Shown: piece after piece, positions 51,374 through 60,792 of the stretch
Numbering within the stretch: position 1 is the first letter of the stretch
How the letters are laid out: each line of letters begins with the position of its first letter
Assembly: GCA_965238215.1 (NCBI GenBank)
Contig: OZ250180.1
Span: 1,302,001-1,366,000, forward strand
Reading direction: 5' to 3'
DNA: 64,000 nucleotides
Source of the DNA: JAPULR01 sp965238215
GTDB taxonomy: Bacteria > Chloroflexota > Dehalococcoidia > Lucifugimonadales > GCA-2712585
Program-made: the position numbers and the translations under genes
The notes under the pieces: model-generated
Seen by the model: only the letters and a program-made list of their open reading frames with translations
What the model was told of the DNA's origin: nothing
Database searches by the model: none

Positions 51374-52306
51374 CTAGGCACTTCTCCTCCCCATTTTCGC
51401 CAGGTAATTGCGGCGCGCCTCCTCCATCTCCTGAAGCTGCGCCGCTCGTCGCTCCTCCTGCTCCAGCCAAGCGAAGAAGAGAAGAGCAAGGGCTGTGAAG
51501 TACATCATGGTGCCCGGAATCCACATGAGAACGCCGCCAAGCTGCTGGTCCTGTGCGCTGTTGAAGCCCCAATGGCCCGGAGTTCCCTCGTAGTAGGCGT
51601 AGACCGGCCCCTGGGCGAAGGTCAGGATGGCCCCCAAGATGATGTTCTGGAACAAGGCCAGAAAAAGATAGAGGAACCGCAGGGGATGGGGCATCCGGGA
51701 GCGCACCGGCGCAGGGCCGATGACGGGCCACCAGAAAATGACGGCGGCGGCGAACATGGTCAGGTGCTCCAGCACGTGCATCCCCTCGGAGGCCAGCGCG
51801 GCGTTGTAGGGCGCCGGGGTGTGCCACACCCAGATGGTCACGACGAAGATCAGCCAGGCTATCACCGGGACCGTGACGCCCTGAAGGGCGAGCCGCAGGA
51901 CGCCGGCGCTGCTCAACGTTCCGCCGATGCGTAGGCGGATGCCCCGGGGGAAGGCCCACAGGATGCGGGACATGGGATTCGCCAGTTGAAGAAGGGGCGG
52001 CGCGGCCATCATCAACAGGAGATGCTGCACCATGTGCATGAAGAACAGGTCGCCGGCGTAGACGTCGATGGGGGAGAGAAGCGCCAGCGCCAAGGCCAGA
52101 ATTCCCGCCAGATAGAGGAGGTCGCGCAGCATCCCGGGCGGCGTGTATTTGGCGCGCCGGCCCAAGCGCCAACGGCCCACCAGGTACAACGCCGCCGCCA
52201 AAACGATGGGAATTACTATGTAGGGGGCTAAGTCCCAATAGCCCAGGAAGTCGACGAAGGACTCCGCCGTGGGCAGATGCTCGTGGCCCGTATGAAGGAA
52301 TATCAT
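51374..52306 (-). CDS. ctaG: Cytochrome oxidase assembly factor CtaG (caa3 type)
   Basis: 310 residues, about seven membrane helices. Marks: SPIDVYAGDLFFMHMVQHLLLMMAAPPLLQLANP, FVVTIWVWHTPAPYNAAL, MHVLEHLTMFAAAVIFWWPVIG and an end GGVLMWIPGTMMYFTALALLFFAWL, with many His and Met. This is the caa3_CtaG family linked to CuB delivery or oxidase assembly. It lies upstream of subunit II on the same strand. Confidence 0.93.
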   Translation of the reverse strand: MIFLHTGHEHLPTAESFVDFLGYWDLAPYIVIPIVLAAALYLVGRWRLGRRAKYTPPGMLRDLLYLAGILALALALLSPIDVYAGDLFFMHMVQHLLLMMAAPPLLQLANPMSRILWAFPRGIRLRIGGTLSSAGVLRLALQGVTVPVIAWLIFVVTIWVWHTPAPYNAALASEGMHVLEHLTMFAAAVIFWWPVIGPAPVRSRMPHPLRFLYLFLALFQNIILGAILTFAQGPVYAYYEGTPGHWGFNSAQDQQLGGVLMWIPGTMMYFTALALLFFAWLEQEERRAAQLQEMEEARRNYLAKMGRRSA

Positions 52307-52416
52307 CTTGGCCGCCGCCCGTTGAGCTTAGACGCGCAGTCAGCGCGTCTGACGGCGTGTCTTGCCGTCCTGACGGATAGTTCTACCCAATTCCGCCATC
52401 GGAGGCGGGACATCCC

Positions 52417-52893
52417 TCAATCGGACTTGCGACCGGCCTTCTTCCTCGACCGCTCCCTTGCCTTGCTCGTCGACTCCTTGAAGCAGTAGAAGTTGTCCGA
52501 ATCCAGAATTCGCTTCATAACCTCCACGGTAATGTTCATCGGGTGCGTGGGGGCGGCCCATTCCTCCGTAACGTCCCAGTGGAGGCTCTGGAGGCTGGTT
52601 GCCTTGTTGGAGTTCTTGAGAAGCAGCCGGAAGACTATCTCCTTTACGGGCATCGTGGGCGCGATAAAATCATCCGCCTGGGCGCAGCAGCGGGACATGT
52701 CGCGAATCTGCTTCCTCACCGTGGGCGGCTTTTTCTCATTCAACACCCTTTCCAAGCAGGCTGGGCACCGGCGGCTCAACAGGAGCGCGGACATATCCCG
52801 CTGCTGCCTCTCCGCCTGCGTCGGATCTATTACGTAATAGGCCTTGGAAATATCGTGGGCGGATCGTTCGTTATCCGCTATCCTCTGAATCAT
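52417..52893 (-). CDS. Hypothetical Cys-containing protein after moeA
   Basis: 158 residues, not recognised. Two cysteine clusters, RRCPACLERV (C-x2-C) and SRCCAQADDF, could bind a metal. The tail KARERSRKKAGRKSD is strongly basic. GGAGGGTGAG precedes the ATG, which begins just after the moeA stop (TAG at 52895-52897). It closes the pheS-pheT-moeA operon. No membrane segment or signal peptide. A nucleic-acid or metal role is possible, but nothing shows it directly. Confidence 0.7.
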   Translation of the reverse strand: MIQRIADNERSAHDISKAYYVIDPTQAERQQRDMSALLLSRRCPACLERVLNEKKPPTVRKQIRDMSRCCAQADDFIAPTMPVKEIVFRLLLKNSNKATSLQSLHWDVTEEWAAPTHPMNITVEVMKRILDSDNFYCFKESTSKARERSRKKAGRKSD

Positions 52894-52894
52894 C

Positions 52895-54235
52895 TCACCC
52901 TCCTACCTCTTCATTCCAGTCTAGCATCTTCACATCCACTGTTTGGCCTTCCTCCATCCGGGGCAAGTCCTCGGGACAGATGGCGAGGCCGTTGGCCCGC
53001 GCCATGGAGGTGAGGATATTGGAACCCTGGGGACCTGTGGGCGTGGCGTAGTACCCACCGTTGCGCCTGGTCACCCGCACCCGGGCGAAGACCCGCCGAC
53101 CGTCGAAGTTGACGATAGGCCCCTTCAGTTCAGCGCGGACCGTGGGCTTGGCCAGGTCCGTCCTTCCCAGCATCCGAAGGATGGCGGGACGGCCGAATTC
53201 CTCAAAGGCGACCATAGCGCTGACGGGATTACCGGGCAGACCCAGGTGAGGCACCATCCGGCCTTCTTCCCCCCGGAGCATACCCCAGGCCAGGGGCTTG
53301 GCAGGGCGCATCCGCACCGACCAGAAATTCACCTCGCCCCGCTCCGCCAAAACGTCCTTTACGATGTCATAGTCGCCCTTGGACACTCCGGCGGAGGTCA
53401 AGAGCAGGTCTGCCGTCAGCCCTTCGTTCAACTTACGGTGCATGTCCTCCAAGTTGTCCCTGGCAATGCCCAGCATCTGGGGAATGCCGCCGTAGCGCAA
53501 AACGGAAGCGGCCAGGCTGTAGCTGTTGCTGTCATATATCCGGCCGGGCCGCGCCGCCTCTCCTGGATTCTGCAGCTCGTCGCCCGTTGCCAAAATGGCC
53601 ACCTGCGGCCGACGCACAACCGACACCCGTTCGATGCCCAGGGAAGCCAGAACGCCTATCTCCGACGGTCTGAGGACGGCGCCCCGCTCCAGCACCTTTT
53701 CGCCGGCCTTTACGTCTTCCCCCGCGGGCCTCACGTGCATGCCCAGGGGTTGGTCTACAAGTATGCCTATCTCATCCGAAGGGCCGCCGCCGGCCTTCCG
53801 CTCCACCTCGTCGGTCTCCTCGAAGGGCACGACGGTGTCGCAGCCTTCGGGTGTGGGCGCGCCTGTCATTATGCGGAGTGCCGTGCCCGATTCCACGCGC
53901 CGGTCGGGAATCTGCCCAGCGGCCACCAGCCCGATTACCCGCAGAACGACAGGGTTCTCAGCCGACGCACCCCGCACGTCCTCGTGACGGAGGGCGTAGC
54001 CGTCCATGGCCGAGTTGTCGGACGGAGGAATATTCAGCGGCGAGTACACGTCTTCGGCCAGGGTCTGCCCCAAGGCCTCCAGGATGGGCTTGGCCTCCGG
54101 CTCCAGGGGACGGAAAGCGGAGATTATGCGCTCGAACGCCGCCTCTACGCTGAGCATGTCGGCGTGATAATGCCCGCGCCCGCCGCCGTGATGGCGGGGC
54201 CCCTTGTGTCCGTGACTGTGGTCCTGATGCTTCAT
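52895..54235 (-). CDS. moeA: Molybdopterin molybdenumtransferase with His-rich N-terminus
   Basis: 446 residues. Inserts molybdate into adenylated molybdopterin. MoeA marks: PPSDNSAMDGYAL, VAAGQIPDRRVESGTALRIMTGAPTPEGCDTVVPFEET, ILATGDEL, TSAGVSKGDYDIVKDVL and HLGLPGNPVSAMVAFEEF. An added N-terminal stretch of about 26 residues is rich in His and Gly (HQDHSHGHKG then HHGGGRGHYH), like a metal-chelating tag. The start overlaps the pheT stop by 4 nt (ATGA). Confidence 0.94.
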   Translation of the reverse strand: MKHQDHSHGHKGPRHHGGGRGHYHADMLSVEAAFERIISAFRPLEPEAKPILEALGQTLAEDVYSPLNIPPSDNSAMDGYALRHEDVRGASAENPVVLRVIGLVAAGQIPDRRVESGTALRIMTGAPTPEGCDTVVPFEETDEVERKAGGGPSDEIGILVDQPLGMHVRPAGEDVKAGEKVLERGAVLRPSEIGVLASLGIERVSVVRRPQVAILATGDELQNPGEAARPGRIYDSNSYSLAASVLRYGGIPQMLGIARDNLEDMHRKLNEGLTADLLLTSAGVSKGDYDIVKDVLAERGEVNFWSVRMRPAKPLAWGMLRGEEGRMVPHLGLPGNPVSAMVAFEEFGRPAILRMLGRTDLAKPTVRAELKGPIVNFDGRRVFARVRVTRRNGGYYATPTGPQGSNILTSMARANGLAICPEDLPRMEEGQTVDVKMLDWNEEVGG

Positions 54236-56655
54236 GTGCCGGCTCCTTCTCCGCCGCCGCGCAAAACCGCTCCCACTTCTCTTTCCAGCAGAGAAACGAT
54301 CCGGGCTAGGCTTCTATTCACGTCCCGCGACGACAGGGTTCGGTTGGAAGCGCGAAGCTGGATGCGGTATGCCAGGGACACCTTACCGGGCGGCGCTTCC
54401 TCATCCTCGTACACGTCGAAGAGGACGGTCTGCTCCACCAGAGGCTGACCCTCTATGATTCGCTGCACCCGCGCCGCCGGAATGTCCCGGTCTACCAGTA
54501 TAGATATGTCGCGCAGGGAAGCGGGGAAGCGGGCTAGGGACTTCACCGACTGTCGCGCTTGGGGCAGCGCGTCGAATAAGCGGTTGAGGTCTAGCTCAAA
54601 AAAGACCACGACTTCGCCATCTAACTCAAACGCTTCCACAACCAGGGGATGAACCTCACCCAACCCGCCTACGACGGCGCCGTTGACCGACACGGACGCC
54701 GACTTTCCGGGGTGCAGGAAGTCGTCTCCGTGGGGGCTAAACTCGCCTTCAGCGCCCAATCGCCCCAAGAGCGATTCGACGATTCCCTTGGCGTCGTAGA
54801 AATCATAGCTGCCCTGGGGGGAAAGCCATCCCTCGCCTGTTCGCCGGCCGTAGAGAAGCCCCGCCGCTATTTCCGGCTCCTGGGGAAGTTTCTTCCCCTG
54901 TTTCAGATATACCCGTCCGATTTCGAAGATTGCGGCCGACCGCGCGTCACGGGCGACGTTGTACGCCAGCGCGTTCATCAGGCTGGCCCGCAGGGTGGGC
55001 CTCATGTACTTGAAGTCCCGGCTCATGGGGTTGGCTACCGCCAGCAATCCTGCGTCGTCTTCCGCAATCCTGGCTTTCCGCAGAAGGTCCAATCCAACTG
55101 CGGAATAGCTGATGGTCTCCTGCAGACCCTGCCGCACCAGCAGATCCCGCACCTTCTCGCGGAATGCCCGCAGATCCTGTCCTTCATGGTGGGGGATGGT
55201 CGTGGAAAGCATCTCGGTGGGGATGGCGTCGTAGCCGACGATGCGGGCTACTTCCTCCACGAGGTCGTCTTCGATAGTGATGTCGCTGCGCCACGGGGGG
55301 GCCGAAACCCGCAAGGCTTCGTCGCTCTCCGACACTGCCTGGAATCCCAGCGATACGAGAACGGACTTGGCCTGCTCCATGGAGTGTTCCATGCCCAGAA
55401 CCTGCTTCATCCGCTGGGAGGTCAGGAGCATGGCCCGCGGCTTCTCTCGCTCCGGGTAGACGTCGATGATGCCCCTGGCCACCGTGCCGCCCGCCACCTG
55501 CTGTATCAGCTGGGTGGCCCGCCGCAGGGCCAGGGGAGGCAGATCTGGACGGAGGCCCTTTTCGAAGCGGATCGTCGCCTCTGTGCGGAGACTAAAGTCC
55601 TGAGCGGTCCTGCGGTTGTTGGACGGGTCGAAGCTGGCCGACTCCAACACCACGTCGGTCGTGGCCTCCGTGATTCCGCTGTCCAGCCCGCCTATGACGC
55701 CGCCCAAGGCCCGCGCGTCCCGGTCGTCGGCAATCACGAGATGGTCGGAACTCAGGGGTATCTGGACCTCGTCCAGGGTGGTCATCGTCTCGCCGGTATA
55801 GGCCCGACGCACGTGAATTCGCTGACGGAGCAACGTTTCGTAGTCAAAGGCGTGGAGGGGCTGACCGCACTCCAGCATCACGTAGTTGGTAACGTCCACC
55901 ACGTTGTTGATCGGACGAACGTCGCACTGCTCCAGCCGCTTTTGCAGCCACCTGGGGGACGGGCCGACGGCTATGCCCCGGATGAGGCTGGCCGTGTACC
56001 GAGGGCACAGGTCCGCGTCGCGGATACCCACGGAAAGCAGGGTCCTAATCTCCTGACCTTCTTCCGGATAGATAGCCTCCGGCTGGCGTACTTCAGAGCC
56101 GGTGAGGGCGGCAACCTCGTAGGCCACCCCCAGCACGGAAAGCCAGTCAGACCGGTTGGGCGTCGGCTCGAGGTCGAGAATCACGTCGCCAAGGTAATCG
56201 TCCAAGGCCATGCCGATGGGGGCGTCCATAGGGAGCACCAGGATGCCTTCATGGTCGTCTCCCAAGCCCAACTCCCTCTCCGAACACACCATGCCGCGGG
56301 AGTCCACGCCACGAATCTTGGCCGCTTTCAGCGCCGACAGCTTGCCGCTCCGAGCATCGACCAGGCGGGCGCCCACCTGGGCGAAGGCAATCTTCTGTCC
56401 CTGGGCCACGTTGGGCGCGCCGCAGACAACCCGGTGGGGAGTTTCTTTTCCGATGTCCACCGTGCAGAGAACCAGCCGGTCGGCGTTGGGGTGCCGCTCC
56501 ACCCTCTCCACAAAGCCCACGGAGCAGTTCACCCACCCGCCCACGGTAATCACGTCGCCAACTTCGAGGCCCGCCATGGTCAATCGGTGAGCAAGTTCTT
56601 CCACGGGCACGTCGAAGGCTACCAACTCTTTCAGCCAGGACAGGGGAATCTTCAT
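54232..56655 (-). CDS. pheT: Phenylalanyl-tRNA synthetase beta subunit
   Basis: 807 residues from the ATG at 56655 (MKIPLSWLKELV; GGGAG about 10 nt upstream). The order is: N-terminal domain, EMAP-like tRNA-binding domain with VGFVERVERHPNADRLVLCTVDIG, B3/B4 editing domain, B5 domains, and a C-terminal ferredoxin-fold anticodon-binding domain ARFPASLRDISILVDRDIP. An upstream in-frame extension to 56682 has no support. It pairs with PheS as an alpha2beta2 enzyme. Confidence 0.96.
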   Translation of the reverse strand: MKIPLSWLKELVAFDVPVEELAHRLTMAGLEVGDVITVGGWVNCSVGFVERVERHPNADRLVLCTVDIGKETPHRVVCGAPNVAQGQKIAFAQVGARLVDARSGKLSALKAAKIRGVDSRGMVCSERELGLGDDHEGILVLPMDAPIGMALDDYLGDVILDLEPTPNRSDWLSVLGVAYEVAALTGSEVRQPEAIYPEEGQEIRTLLSVGIRDADLCPRYTASLIRGIAVGPSPRWLQKRLEQCDVRPINNVVDVTNYVMLECGQPLHAFDYETLLRQRIHVRRAYTGETMTTLDEVQIPLSSDHLVIADDRDARALGGVIGGLDSGITEATTDVVLESASFDPSNNRRTAQDFSLRTEATIRFEKGLRPDLPPLALRRATQLIQQVAGGTVARGIIDVYPEREKPRAMLLTSQRMKQVLGMEHSMEQAKSVLVSLGFQAVSESDEALRVSAPPWRSDITIEDDLVEEVARIVGYDAIPTEMLSTTIPHHEGQDLRAFREKVRDLLVRQGLQETISYSAVGLDLLRKARIAEDDAGLLAVANPMSRDFKYMRPTLRASLMNALAYNVARDARSAAIFEIGRVYLKQGKKLPQEPEIAAGLLYGRRTGEGWLSPQGSYDFYDAKGIVESLLGRLGAEGEFSPHGDDFLHPGKSASVSVNGAVVGGLGEVHPLVVEAFELDGEVVVFFELDLNRLFDALPQARQSVKSLARFPASLRDISILVDRDIPAARVQRIIEGQPLVEQTVLFDVYEDEEAPPGKVSLAYRIQLRASNRTLSSRDVNRSLARIVSLLEREVGAVLRGGGEGAGT

Positions 56656-56750
56656 AGGGCGGAAACTCCCGGGAACGCGCAAGAATCGGGTTGGGCGGAA
56701 TGGGTATGACGGGAGGTCAAGGACTTCATGCGTCTAACTTCGAGGACACC

Positions 56751-57824
56751 CTAGAACTGGCTCAGGAACCGGAGGTCGTTGGAGTAGAAGAGCCGGATGT
56801 CCTCGATACCGTACTTGAGCATGGCCACCCGGTCCGGGCCAATGCCGAAGGCGAAACCGGTGTAGACCGACGGGTCATAGCCAACCCCTGCCAAAACCTT
56901 GGGATGCACCATGCCTGCGCCCAGAATCTCTATCCACCCCGCCTCCCGGCACACGCGGCAAGCCGAACCGTTGGCGCGTCCCTTCCCCTGGCAGGCAAAG
57001 CAGTCGATGGACATGTCCACGCCGGGCTCGACGAAGGGGAAGTAGTCGCAGCGGAAGCGGACTTTGCGTTCCGGACCAAAGACCCGGCGGGCGAACTCAT
57101 AGAGGGTGCCCTTGAGATGGGCCATGGTAATCCCCTTGTCCACGGCCAGGCCCTCCACCTGGTGGAAATGCCATTCGTGGGTGGCGTCGGTGGCCTCATA
57201 TCGGTAGCACTTGCCGGGCACCACCACGCGCACGGGCGGCTCGGTTTTCTCCATGGTGCGGGCCTGCATGGGCGAGGTGTGGGTGCGAAGGAGCATAGAC
57301 TGACGGCCCTCCGCGTCCTTATGGTCTATCCAGAGAGTGTTCCACATATCCCGGGCCGGATGGTCCCGAGGGATGTTCAGCATCTCGAAGTTGTAGTGGT
57401 CCCACTCCACCTCCGGCCCTTCTATCACCTGGAATCCCATGGACACGAAGGCATCGCAGATCTCACGGAGTATCTGGGTGAGGGGGTGGAAGCGGCCGAC
57501 GGGGGCCGTGCGGCCGGGCCGGGTGACGTCGATCTGCTCCTGCTGGGACAAGACGGCGAAGCGGCCCTCTCGAACCCGCCGGCGCGCTCCGTCCAGCTCC
57601 TCCTCCAAGAGAACCTTGGCGCGGTTGGCCTCGACACCGGCGGCGCGTCGTTCCTCTGCCGGAAGGGAGCCGAGACTCCGAAGCACGGTGGTGAGCCGTC
57701 CTCGGCGGCCCAGGTATCGGACTCGCCACTCCTCCAGCCCCTCCTCCGACGTCAGGCCCTTGAGCTCCTCCAAGCCATCAGCCTGTACCCCGCCGAGGTC
57801 TTGGATTAGCTGTTGCGAGTTCAT
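56751..57824 (-). CDS. pheS: Phenylalanyl-tRNA synthetase alpha subunit
   Basis: 357 residues from the ATG at 57824. N-terminal coiled coil (about 1-80), then the class II core. Motif 1 is GFQVIEGPEVEWDHYNFE, motif 2 RVVVPGKCYRYEATDATHEWHFHQVEGL, and motif 3 GFAFGIGPDRVAMLKYGI. A C-x2-C...C-x2-C zinc-like cluster (CFACQGKGRANGSACRVC) lies in the core, as in many bacterial PheS. There is no ribosome site before the ATG; instead a 38-codon frame ends on it, so coupling is likely. Confidence 0.96.
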   Translation of the reverse strand: MNSQQLIQDLGGVQADGLEELKGLTSEEGLEEWRVRYLGRRGRLTTVLRSLGSLPAEERRAAGVEANRAKVLLEEELDGARRRVREGRFAVLSQQEQIDVTRPGRTAPVGRFHPLTQILREICDAFVSMGFQVIEGPEVEWDHYNFEMLNIPRDHPARDMWNTLWIDHKDAEGRQSMLLRTHTSPMQARTMEKTEPPVRVVVPGKCYRYEATDATHEWHFHQVEGLAVDKGITMAHLKGTLYEFARRVFGPERKVRFRCDYFPFVEPGVDMSIDCFACQGKGRANGSACRVCREAGWIEILGAGMVHPKVLAGVGYDPSVYTGFAFGIGPDRVAMLKYGIEDIRLFYSNDLRFLSQF

Positions 57825-57937
57825 AGGCGTCGCCAAGGACGGCGGGACGGCGGTGCTGAGTAAGCGTGGGCTGGGCTGAGTTGGGCGAGGCGTAGAGACT
57901 CGTCGGACAGAGGCAGCGTCTTCAGTGGGTGAGGCAT
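57821..57937 (-). CDS. 38-codon leader peptide coupled to pheS
   Basis: An ATG at 57937 lies 9 nt after the TATAAT of the pheS promoter, so it would be at or within a few bases of the mRNA 5' end. It opens MPHPLKTLPLSDESLRLAQL and runs to a TGA (57823-57821) that overlaps the pheS ATG. Leu, Pro, Arg and Ser codons dominate and there is no Phe, so it is not a classic Phe attenuator. It may deliver ribosomes to pheS, which lacks its own Shine-Dalgarno. Confidence 0.45.
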   Translation of the reverse strand: MPHPLKTLPLSDESLRLAQLSPAHAYSAPPSRRPWRRL

Positions 57938-57946
57938 AGGCAACCC

Positions 57947-57975
57947 ATTATAGAATTGGCCATGCAAAGGGTCAA
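57947..57975 (-). promoter_or_regulatory. Promoter of pheS-pheT-moeA
   Basis: On the minus strand TTGACC (57975-57970), a 17-bp spacer, and a perfect TATAAT (57952-57947). This is the best promoter match in the window. Confidence 0.75.
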
Positions 57976-58157
57976 GAAACTGTACTCGTTCAGTACATAT
58001 GAGACAGTTTGGACGAGACCAGGTCAGGATGGCACCGGACAAGATACTCGGCGGGAATGCTTCCCTCCAGGAGAAGAAGGAGAATTACATCTTGATTTGC
58101 CGATTATAAAGGCTCTCCGTGGGATTCGGCCCTCGTATCCCTAATCCTTCTATGCCC

Positions 58158-60062
58158 TCAGTGCACGGCGGAAACCAGGGTCCCATCGGTCATAACTATC
58201 CCGTCCTCGCACCGGCACTCCACCAGACCCCCGCCAAACTGGTCCTGGTACTGCTGGGCATACAGCCCACATTGCGCCAGCAACTCCTGATGGGTCCCCT
58301 GCTCCACTATCCGACCTCGGTCTATAACGTAAATCACGTCCGCCGCCACAATGGTGGACAGCCGGTGGGCAATGGCTATCGTCGTCCTACCCTTCATTAG
58401 TGGCTCCAGGGCCGCCTGGATATATCGCTCACTAGAGATGTCAAGCGCCGATGTCGCCTCGTCCAGTATCAGTATCTTGGGTTGGTGGAGGATTACCCTG
58501 GCAATGGACAGCCGCTGTCTCTCTCCCCCGGAGAAGCGGTATCCCCGCTCTCCCACCACCGTGTCATAGTCCTCCGACAAATTCATTATCCTGTCGTGAA
58601 TGAAAGCCGCCTTGGCCGCCGCTTCCATCTCCCCCTGGGTAGCCTCGGGCGCACCGTACAGCAGATTGTTTCGAACACTGGTATGAAACAGGTAGCTCTC
58701 CTGGGTAACATACCCAATCAGGTTTGCCAGGGAGGAAAGATGGATGTCACGAACGTCTACGCCGTCGATGCGAACGGAACCTTCGGTAACGTCGTACAGC
58801 CTCGATATCAGGTATGTAATGGACGTCTTACCCGCGCCGCTGGGTCCCACAAAGGCCACCAACCGGCCCGGCTCCACATTGAAGCTCACCCCATCCAGCG
58901 CCCATTGGTGCGCTTCATCAGGCTTACTACCGTTGGAGCCATCCTCTACCTCAGAATCGTACCTCAGACGCACAGAATCAAAGGTCACCCTGCCTGACGC
59001 CTCTTCAGCCCTGATGTCAACGGCCCTTGGCGAGTCGGAAATCTTCGGCACTATGTCCAGATACCCGAAAATTCTCTCAAAAAAGGCCAGGGAAGATTGG
59101 AGCTCTACGGACACTTGCAGCAGGGTGCCAATGGGGAAATAGAGGCGGCTCTGCAGCGTTGTAAAGGCCACGATGGTCCCGGCGGTAATCCCTTCCGGAC
59201 CCCTTCCCGAAATCAGGTAGCCCGCCAACAGATAGATAACCACGGGGGAAACCGAGAAGAATATCTGCATCACCGCCCAGAAAGACTGGCCAGTCATCTG
59301 CTGACGCACTGTCAGGTCTGAGAGCCTCCTATTCTCTTGGTTGAATCTCTGTATCTCCTGGTCCTGCCGTCCAAAGAGCTTGGACAGGATAATTCCCGAC
59401 ACCGAAAGGGTTTCCTGAGTAATGGCCGACATCTCGGCCATGGACTCTTGGGCCTGCGCCGTCACTTTGCGCCGCCGCCGCCCCACGTATCCTGTCAGGA
59501 GGGCGAACACCGGCACGGTGCCCACTGCAACCAGGGTTAGCTGCCAAGACAGGACGAACATAGCCGCCAGGGTGCTGAGAAAGATGACGCTATTTGCAAT
59601 GGTGTTGGACACGGTGTTGGTCACCACTGTCTGGACCCCACCCACGTCGTTGGACACGCGGGACTGGATCTCCCCTGTACGTGTGTCGGTGAAGAAGCTC
59701 AGCGGCTGTCTTTGCAGATGCCGGTATAGCCGGTCTCTGAGGTCCCTCATCACGTTCTGCCCAATATGGTTGGTCAGGTAGGTCTGAATAATCCCTAGAA
59801 GGCCGCCTACCACGGTGATCCCCGCCATCACCCCTGCCAAAACCCATAGCAAGGTCAGGTCAGGACTGCCGCTGTTGGGAAAGAGAGCTGAGTCGAACAC
59901 CACCCGGATAAGCAGCGGGTTTACCACTCCTATTCCGGCGGTGACAAGGATGAGCAGGCCCACCATAGTGACCACCGGCCAATAGGGACGGAAAGTCGCC
60001 GCAATGCGCCAGACCAACCCTTTGGACGATGACCGGTGACTTTTTTCGCTTCGCTTATTCAC
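58158..60062 (-). CDS. ABC exporter (fused membrane and ATPase domains)
   Basis: 634 residues, an MsbA/BmrA-type half-transporter that would act as a homodimer. Six membrane helices (about 30-330), then the ATPase: Walker A FVGPSGAGKTS, Q-loop YVTQESYLF, signature FSGGERQR (Phe for Leu), Walker B ILILDEATSALD and H-loop AIAHRLST. The C-terminal tail after QFGGGL is polar with two Cys. The substrate could be lipid or drug. It stands alone. Confidence 0.94.
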   Translation of the reverse strand: MNKRSEKSHRSSSKGLVWRIAATFRPYWPVVTMVGLLILVTAGIGVVNPLLIRVVFDSALFPNSGSPDLTLLWVLAGVMAGITVVGGLLGIIQTYLTNHIGQNVMRDLRDRLYRHLQRQPLSFFTDTRTGEIQSRVSNDVGGVQTVVTNTVSNTIANSVIFLSTLAAMFVLSWQLTLVAVGTVPVFALLTGYVGRRRRKVTAQAQESMAEMSAITQETLSVSGIILSKLFGRQDQEIQRFNQENRRLSDLTVRQQMTGQSFWAVMQIFFSVSPVVIYLLAGYLISGRGPEGITAGTIVAFTTLQSRLYFPIGTLLQVSVELQSSLAFFERIFGYLDIVPKISDSPRAVDIRAEEASGRVTFDSVRLRYDSEVEDGSNGSKPDEAHQWALDGVSFNVEPGRLVAFVGPSGAGKTSITYLISRLYDVTEGSVRIDGVDVRDIHLSSLANLIGYVTQESYLFHTSVRNNLLYGAPEATQGEMEAAAKAAFIHDRIMNLSEDYDTVVGERGYRFSGGERQRLSIARVILHQPKILILDEATSALDISSERYIQAALEPLMKGRTTIAIAHRLSTIVAADVIYVIDRGRIVEQGTHQELLAQCGLYAQQYQDQFGGGLVECRCEDGIVMTDGTLVSAVH

Positions 60063-60184
60063 TCCCAGTACGGAACCTTTCCAAGGTCTGGACGGAATCA
60101 GATGCAGCTACAAAGCCGCAAGAGAAGTGGATCCACATGAACCAGCAAAAAATCATCTCAGATTCCCGCTGGTCTTGTGCAGAA

Positions 60185-60213
60185 TTGTGTGAAAGCGCCT
60201 AACATTCTAACAT
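60185..60213 (+). promoter_or_regulatory. Possible promoter of the small orphan gene
   Basis: TTGTGT (60185-60190), a 17-bp spacer, and TAACAT (60208-60213). It would give a leader of about 125 nt. The surrounding DNA is A/T-rich. Confidence 0.3.
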
Positions 60214-60343
60214 AAGGTATAACACAATAGGTGATACAACTATTGAAGGCAAGTCAAGGGTCGCACAAGCTACAATATGGTTGATAGTAGCATAAGATAT
60301 CCAAAATCAACCCCATCATCGCCAAGAAGCAGGAGGTTAGCAG

Positions 60344-60655
60344 ATGGGCACAGGGAAAGAGATAGTGCCAAGGGAACTATCACTCAAAATCACCGTTGTG
60401 ACTTCGAACAGCCAAGTAAATGAACATAGGATTTCCTTGCCGTTCTCTACAGAACAGTCACAAGCCATCATGTCCAAAATCTTCAATATGATACAGGGAG
60501 TAATGGCAGGAAGGTTGACAGCTTTGGTCCTCCCAAATCCGGCGTCGTGGTACAAATCCAGCTACGTTGTAAAAGTTACGATAGAATCGTCATCGGAGCT
60601 AGAAAACGATCTTCAAAGCGAGACGCTGGGATTTCTTAGAGACAGAACCAACTAG
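60344..60655 (+). CDS. Small hypothetical protein
   Basis: 103 residues, not recognised. AGGAGG lies 7 nt before the ATG, so it is probably real. It begins with beta strands (LSLKITVVTSN, HRISLPFS), then a helix (QAIMSKIFNMIQGVMAGR) and strands again (YVVKVTIESS). It is A/T-richer than its neighbours and stands alone, so it may have been acquired by transfer. Confidence 0.55.
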   Translation: MGTGKEIVPRELSLKITVVTSNSQVNEHRISLPFSTEQSQAIMSKIFNMIQGVMAGRLTALVLPNPASWYKSSYVVKVTIESSSELENDLQSETLGFLRDRTN

Positions 60656-60792
60656 TAGTCCCTTTGCGCGGCCAGATGTATGCCCCCTAATCATTGAACG
60701 GTTACAACATCCGCTAATGCCACGTGGATGCGGATGAGACTCGCAGACGGACGACGCTTAACCGTCGCAAAGAAGTTGGGACTGCCGAGAGA

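Noticed and set aside
52943..54448. 501-codon plus-strand frame opposite moeA and the pheT end
   Set aside because: A shadow of moeA; it has no family-like motif.
54649..56709. 686-codon plus-strand frame opposite pheT
   Set aside because: It is a mirror frame caused by high GC and codon bias. pheT matches its family over the full length.
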